Origin: Alphaproteobacteria bacterium
Lineage (GTDB): Bacteria > Myxococcota_A > UBA796 > CAJQPC01
Assembly (NCBI GenBank): GCA_020632795.1
Contig: JACKEV010000012.1
Coordinates: 401,939-465,938, forward strand
DNA length: 64,000 bases
Direction of reading: 5' to 3'
Within the stretch, counting starts at the first letter, position 1. The number at the start of each line of letters is the position of its first letter. The translations under genes were made by a program, and so were the position numbers. Positions 60,157 to 64,000 of the stretch are shown one piece after another. Below the pieces are notes generated by a model. It searched no databases and was not told the origin of the DNA. It saw only the letters and a list, made by a program, of their open reading frames with translations.

Positions 60157-61050
60157 ATGACCGACCTCGCTGCCCTCCTGGAGCGCCCCCCCGAACCGCA
60201 GACCTGGAGCTGGATCACCCAGCACCTGGAGTCCCTGCCGCCCGACACCCGCGGCGACGCGCTGGCCCTCGCGGCGGGCGCCCTGGCCGGGTGGTCGCCG
60301 CAGCTTCGGCGCGCGGCCTTCACGCCGGACCTCATCGAGCAGCCCTGGTGGCCCCTCGTCCGCAGCCTGAGCCTGGGGGACGCCGAGGAGCTCCTCGCGC
60401 TGAAGGGCGCGGCCGACCACATCACCCACCTCTCCATCCACGAGGACGCCGGGCTGTCGTTCTACGACCTGGAGGATCTGGCCTGGCTGCCCCAGGTCGC
60501 CCCCGGGCTCCGCTACCTGATGCTGGACGGCCCCAACGAGGTCGCCAGCCTCGCGGCGCTCGCCGCGCTGCCGCAGCTCCAGGACGTCGCGCTGCTGGGC
60601 TACAGCAGCCTCAACACCGCCGGCCTGGAGGCACTCAACGCGCTGCCCGCGCTGCGCCGGCTGGTGGTCTGGGACATGGCCGTGCAGAACGCCGACCGGG
60701 TGCCGCTCACCGGGCTCGAGCGGCTTGAGCTGCTCCAGCTCCCCTCCCGCCACCTGCTCGCGCTCCCGCCCGAGGCCCTGACCCGCCTGCACACCCTGAG
60801 CGCCGACGACGACCTCTTCCTGCAGGAGCTGGCGATGGGCAACCCGTCGCGGCGGGTGCTCCAGTGGATCGACCACCTGGGCCGCATGCCGGCGCTGCGC
60901 CGGGTGTGGGTGCACTTCCACAGCCGACAGCCGGCGGACATGAAGGCGGGGCTGATCGCGCAGCTCACCGAGCGGCTGCCTGGCGGGGTGGCCGTGGAGG
61001 TGCTGGATGACTTCCAGGGGTACTGGGGGCGGGTGGTGTTGATGGAGTAG
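60157..61050 (+). CDS. Leucine-rich-repeat-like protein
   Basis: A 297-residue soluble protein. The middle (about 90-230) has several Leu-spaced repeats (LRYLMLDGPNEVASLAALAAL, LEALNALPALRRLVVWD and others) like short LRR units. N-terminal 60 residues are helical. No enzymatic motif and no signal peptide, so probably cytoplasmic protein binding. Such proteins are common in Myxococcota. It converges on uvrA with 8 bp between stops. Confidence 0.7.
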   Translation: MTDLAALLERPPEPQTWSWITQHLESLPPDTRGDALALAAGALAGWSPQLRRAAFTPDLIEQPWWPLVRSLSLGDAEELLALKGAADHITHLSIHEDAGLSFYDLEDLAWLPQVAPGLRYLMLDGPNEVASLAALAALPQLQDVALLGYSSLNTAGLEALNALPALRRLVVWDMAVQNADRVPLTGLERLELLQLPSRHLLALPPEALTRLHTLSADDDLFLQELAMGNPSRRVLQWIDHLGRMPALRRVWVHFHSRQPADMKAGLIAQLTERLPGGVAVEVLDDFQGYWGRVVLME

Positions 61051-61058
61051 CAAACGCG

Positions 61059-64000
61059 TCAACCCGCCAACAAGGGCAGCTCCCCCAGCACCCGCCCCGT
61101 CGCCGTGCCCGCCGCGATGACCTCCTCCGGCGTGCCCTGGGCGACCACCCGGCCGCCGCCGCTGCCGCCCTCGGGGCCCATGTCGATGACGTGGTCGGCG
61201 TTGAGGATGAGGTCGGTGTTGTGCTCGATGACGATGACCGTGCTGCCCTGGTCCACCAGGCGCTGGAGCACCACGATGAGCTTCTCGACGTCGGCGAAGT
61301 GCAGGCCGGTGGTGGGCTCGTCCAGGACGTAGATCGCGCCCTTGCCGCGCCCGCCCAGCTCGCGGGCGAGCTTGACCCGCTGGGCCTCGCCCCCGGACAG
61401 CGTGGTCGCCGGCTGGCCCAGGCGCAGGTAGCCCAGGCCCACGTCCGCGAGGCGGCGCAGCGGCCGGGCGATGCGCTGCTGGTTGCGGAACTGCGCGACG
61501 GCGTCGTCGATCCGCAGGTCCAGGGCGTCGGCGATGGACAGGCCCTGCCAGCGAATGGCCAGGGTGGCCTCGTTGAACCGGCGGCCCCGGCAGTGCTCGC
61601 AGGTGACCCAGACGTCGCTCAGGAAGTGCATCTCCACCAGGATCGAGCCCCGGCCCTCGCAGTGGGGGCAGCGCCCGCCCTGGCTGTTGAAGGAGAAGCG
61701 CCCCTTGTCGTAGCCCCGCACCTGGGCGGCGGTGGTCTTCGCGTAGAGGTCGCGCAGCGCGTCCATCACCTTGGTGTAGGTGGCCGGGGTGGAGCGCGGG
61801 GAGAGCCCGATGGGGGACTGGTCCACCACCACCAGCTTCTTGAGGCCGGCGGGGGCCAGCAGGCCGTCCACCGGGGCGGGGTCGGTGTCCAGGCCGAGGT
61901 GCTCCTTGAGGGCCGGGACCAGGGCGTCGATGACCAGCGAGGACTTGCCGCTGCCGCTGACCCCGGTCACCGCCGTGAACACCCCCAGGGGGAAGCGCAG
62001 GTCCTGGCCGTGCAGGTTGTTGGCCCGCGCGCCCCGCAGGGTGAGCCACTCGTCGGGGGTCCGCCGGGCCTCCGGGCGGGGCATCGCGCGGCGCCCCGAG
62101 AGGTAGGCGCCCGTCAACGACGCCGTGTCCATCGAGATCTCGGAAGGGGAGCCGACGGCGACGACCTGGCCCCCGTGCTCCCCCGCGCCCGGGCCCATGT
62201 CCGCGACGAAGTCCGCCGCCCGGATGGTGTCGGGGTCGTGCTCGACCACCACCACGGTGTTGCCCAGGTCCCGCAGGCCCAGCAGCGTGTCCAGCAGCCG
62301 CCGGGTGTCCCGGGGGTGCAGGCCCACGGTGGGCTCGTCCAGGACATAGATGCAGCCGGTCAGGCCGCTGCCGAGCTGGGAGGCCAGCCGGATGCGCTGG
62401 GCCTCGCCGCCGGAGAGGGTGGACGCGGTGCGGTCGAGGGTGAGGTAGCCCAGGCCCACGTCCCGCAGGAAGCGCAGGCGGCTGCGCACCTCGTCCAGGG
62501 GCTGCTCGGCGACGTGGGCGTCCGCCGGGTCCAGGGTCAGGGCGTCGGCCCAGGCCAGGGCGTCGACCACGGTCTGCGCGCAGTAGCCGGAGATGCTCAG
62601 GCCCCCGAGGGTCACCGCCAGGATGGAGCGGTGCAGGCGCCCGCCCTCGCAGGTGGGGCAGGGGCCCTCGCGGCGGATCCACTCGAGGCGGCTGCTCCAG
62701 CCCTCGATGGTGGGAATGAGGCCCTCCCACTCGAAGGTCTCGGTCACCGAGGAGCGGGTCTTGCCCCAGCGCTTCGACCACCGGGCGGTGATGGGCTCGC
62801 CGGGCAGGCCGTAGAGCACCGCGCGGCGCTGCTCGGCGGTCCAGCCGGACACGGGGGTGGTCAGGTCCAGGCCGATGTGCCGGGCCAGGGACTTGAGCCG
62901 CCCGGTGATCTTCTTGGAGCGGTTGACCACCGAGGCCACCCGGGCGTCCAGGGCGGCGGCCAGGGGCTGGTCGGGCTGAGGCAGCAGCAGGGCAGGGTCC
63001 ACCCCGGTGCGGCGGCCGGTGCCCTCGCAGGCGGGGCAGGCGCCCACGTAGGAGTTGAAGGAGAAGTGCCGGGGGGTCAGCTCGGGGGGCAGGACCTGGC
63101 CGTGGGTGGGGCACTCCGCGCGCTCGTGGAACACCTGGAGCAGGCCGTCGCGCTGGTAGAACGCGGCCTTGCCGTCGCCGTACGCGTAGGCGTTGCGCAG
63201 AGCCTCGGCCAGGCGCTGGCGGGTGACGGTGCCGGTGTCGACCCGGTCGATGACCAGGCGCGCGCCCCGGGAGAGCGCCGCGTGGACCGCCGCCCGCGCC
63301 TCGCCCGTGCTGTCCAGGCTCAGCTCCGTGGGGGACTGGCCCTCCATCAGCAGCAGGCGCAGGAAGCCCTCCCGCAGCAGCTCCTTGCGGGTGGTCTCGG
63401 GGTCCTCGGCCGGGGGGAGGGGGGCGAGCAGCCAGCCCCTGGCGGGCTCGCCGGCCTGGAGGGCCCGGGCCCCGGCGCTGGGGGTCCAGCCTCGGATGGG
63501 CTCGCCGCACTTGTAGCAGTGGGGCTGCCCCACCCGCGCCCACAAGAGCCGCAGGTAGTCGTAGACCTCGGTGACCGTGGCCACCGTGGAGCGCGGGTTG
63601 GCCGAGGCGGCCTTCTGGTTGATGGCGATGGCCGGGGCGAGGCCCTCGACCGACTCCACCGGCGCCCGGTCCAGCCGCCCCAGGAAGCGCCGGGCGTAGG
63701 TGCTCATGCACTCGACGTAGCGGCGCTGGCCCTCGGCGAAGATGGTGTCGAAGGCCAGGGAGGTCTTGCCCGAGCCCGACACCCCGGTGATCACCGCGAA
63801 GCTGGCGCGGGGGATGGTGAGGTCGACGCCCTGGAGGTTGTGGCAGGTCGCGCCGCGGATGACGAGGTCGCCGTTGTGGGCGGCCTTGCGGCGGCGGCGG
63901 GGGCTGAAGCTGCGCGCGGGGCCGCCGAGCTCGGGCAGGGCGGCCAGGACCCGGCCGGTGGGCGTGTCCAGGGTCGCGATGTGCTCGGGGGTGCCCTCGC
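61059..64000 (-). CDS. uvrA: UvrA, apparently double-length, 5' end outside window
   Basis: The visible 980 codons hold one complete UvrA and the tail of another. The complete copy has Walker A GVSGSGKTS and, later, GVSGSGKSS, both ABC signatures (TLSGGEAQRIRLA; TLSGGEAQRVKLA), zinc fingers CYKCGEP and CPHCEGRG, and the end GTPEEVIAAGTATGRVLGELP. Upstream in the same open frame the sequence GTPEHIATLDTPTGRVLAALP is the same C-terminal motif, then a linker RRRRK and a second start (VIRGATCHNLQGVDLTIPRA). So a first UvrA unit, cut by the window edge, is fused to this one. UvrA normally acts as a dimer in nucleotide excision repair, and fusion would fix that. Confidence 0.85.
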   Translation of the reverse strand, partial: EGTPEHIATLDTPTGRVLAALPELGGPARSFSPRRRRKAAHNGDLVIRGATCHNLQGVDLTIPRASFAVITGVSGSGKTSLAFDTIFAEGQRRYVECMSTYARRFLGRLDRAPVESVEGLAPAIAINQKAASANPRSTVATVTEVYDYLRLLWARVGQPHCYKCGEPIRGWTPSAGARALQAGEPARGWLLAPLPPAEDPETTRKELLREGFLRLLLMEGQSPTELSLDSTGEARAAVHAALSRGARLVIDRVDTGTVTRQRLAEALRNAYAYGDGKAAFYQRDGLLQVFHERAECPTHGQVLPPELTPRHFSFNSYVGACPACEGTGRRTGVDPALLLPQPDQPLAAALDARVASVVNRSKKITGRLKSLARHIGLDLTTPVSGWTAEQRRAVLYGLPGEPITARWSKRWGKTRSSVTETFEWEGLIPTIEGWSSRLEWIRREGPCPTCEGGRLHRSILAVTLGGLSISGYCAQTVVDALAWADALTLDPADAHVAEQPLDEVRSRLRFLRDVGLGYLTLDRTASTLSGGEAQRIRLASQLGSGLTGCIYVLDEPTVGLHPRDTRRLLDTLLGLRDLGNTVVVVEHDPDTIRAADFVADMGPGAGEHGGQVVAVGSPSEISMDTASLTGAYLSGRRAMPRPEARRTPDEWLTLRGARANNLHGQDLRFPLGVFTAVTGVSGSGKSSLVIDALVPALKEHLGLDTDPAPVDGLLAPAGLKKLVVVDQSPIGLSPRSTPATYTKVMDALRDLYAKTTAAQVRGYDKGRFSFNSQGGRCPHCEGRGSILVEMHFLSDVWVTCEHCRGRRFNEATLAIRWQGLSIADALDLRIDDAVAQFRNQQRIARPLRRLADVGLGYLRLGQPATTLSGGEAQRVKLARELGGRGKGAIYVLDEPTTGLHFADVEKLIVVLQRLVDQGSTVIVIEHNTDLILNADHVIDMGPEGGSGGGRVVAQGTPEEVIAAGTATGRVLGELPLLAG

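Noticed and set aside
1..64000. Search for tRNA, rRNA, insertion sequences, integrases and prophage genes
   Set aside because: Nothing with the expected structure or motifs was found by reading; a tRNA or RNA search program would be needed to exclude short RNA genes.

Overview
The window is 64 kb of very GC-rich bacterial DNA that reads as Myxococcota (former Deltaproteobacteria). The best marker is a MYXO-CTERM sorting tail (Gly-Cys-Gly-Cys, one membrane segment, then four Arg) on the TSP3-repeat protein at 2125-4653. MopE-type metal-binding repeats, several Ser/Thr protein kinases, type IV pilus genes and two near-perfect sigma-54 promoters agree with this. Coding density is high, no tRNA, rRNA, CRISPR array or insertion sequence was seen, and GTG and TTG starts are common. 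No species can be named from the sequence alone.

Layout. 1-6.3 kb: a cytochrome c lipoprotein, phenylalanine hydroxylase and a DUF99 protein, then a surface pair (TSP3/MYXO-CTERM protein and MopE-like beta-helix lipoprotein). 6.3-9.7 kb: a three-gene module on the minus strand (two-helix membrane protein, P-loop ATPase, TIR-like protein with a helical tail) that looks like a prokaryotic immune or signalling cassette. 9.7-15.2 kb: a tandem PilT-PilT fusion, two membrane proteins, a YeeE/YedE sulfur-transport pair behind a sigma-54 promoter, and DUF2288. 15.2-31.4 kb, all minus: MaoC dehydratase with an unknown partner, a very large response-regulator-like STAND/TPR regulator, a Ser/Thr kinase, lipoproteins, a clostripain-like peptidase, and an AAA+ regulator translationally coupled to a kinase-PEGA-FGE protein. 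31.6-35 kb: a small exported protein behind a second sigma-54 promoter, a TIGR02147 protein, two tandem pilins and YceI. 35-47 kb, minus: sulfotransferase, QueG-like Fe-S protein, membrane propeller protein, stand-alone E2 acyltransferase, HrpB helicase and a full isc operon (MerR-type regulator, iscS, iscU, iscA, hscB, hscA). 47-61 kb: an asparagine-synthetase-like protein lacking its catalytic Cys, a 1,693-residue CHAT/STAND/TPR protein, a racemase-DUF917 pair, an ACE-like M2 peptidase, an esterase, and an LRR-like protein. 61 kb to the end: the 3' part of what appears to be a double-length UvrA.

How the parts fit. The isc operon builds Fe-S clusters needed by several neighbours, for example the QueG-like protein. 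PilT-PilT plus the two pilins belong to type IV pili. The strongest candidates for a new system are the CHAT protein, whose N-terminal region looks like a second, degenerate caspase-like domain, and the TIR/ATPase/membrane cassette, in which the TIR has lost the residue expected to be its catalytic Glu. The 26-34 kb block shares TGACG/TGACA-type palindromes in several promoters and may form a local regulon. All functional statements come from motif recognition by eye; no database search was run.
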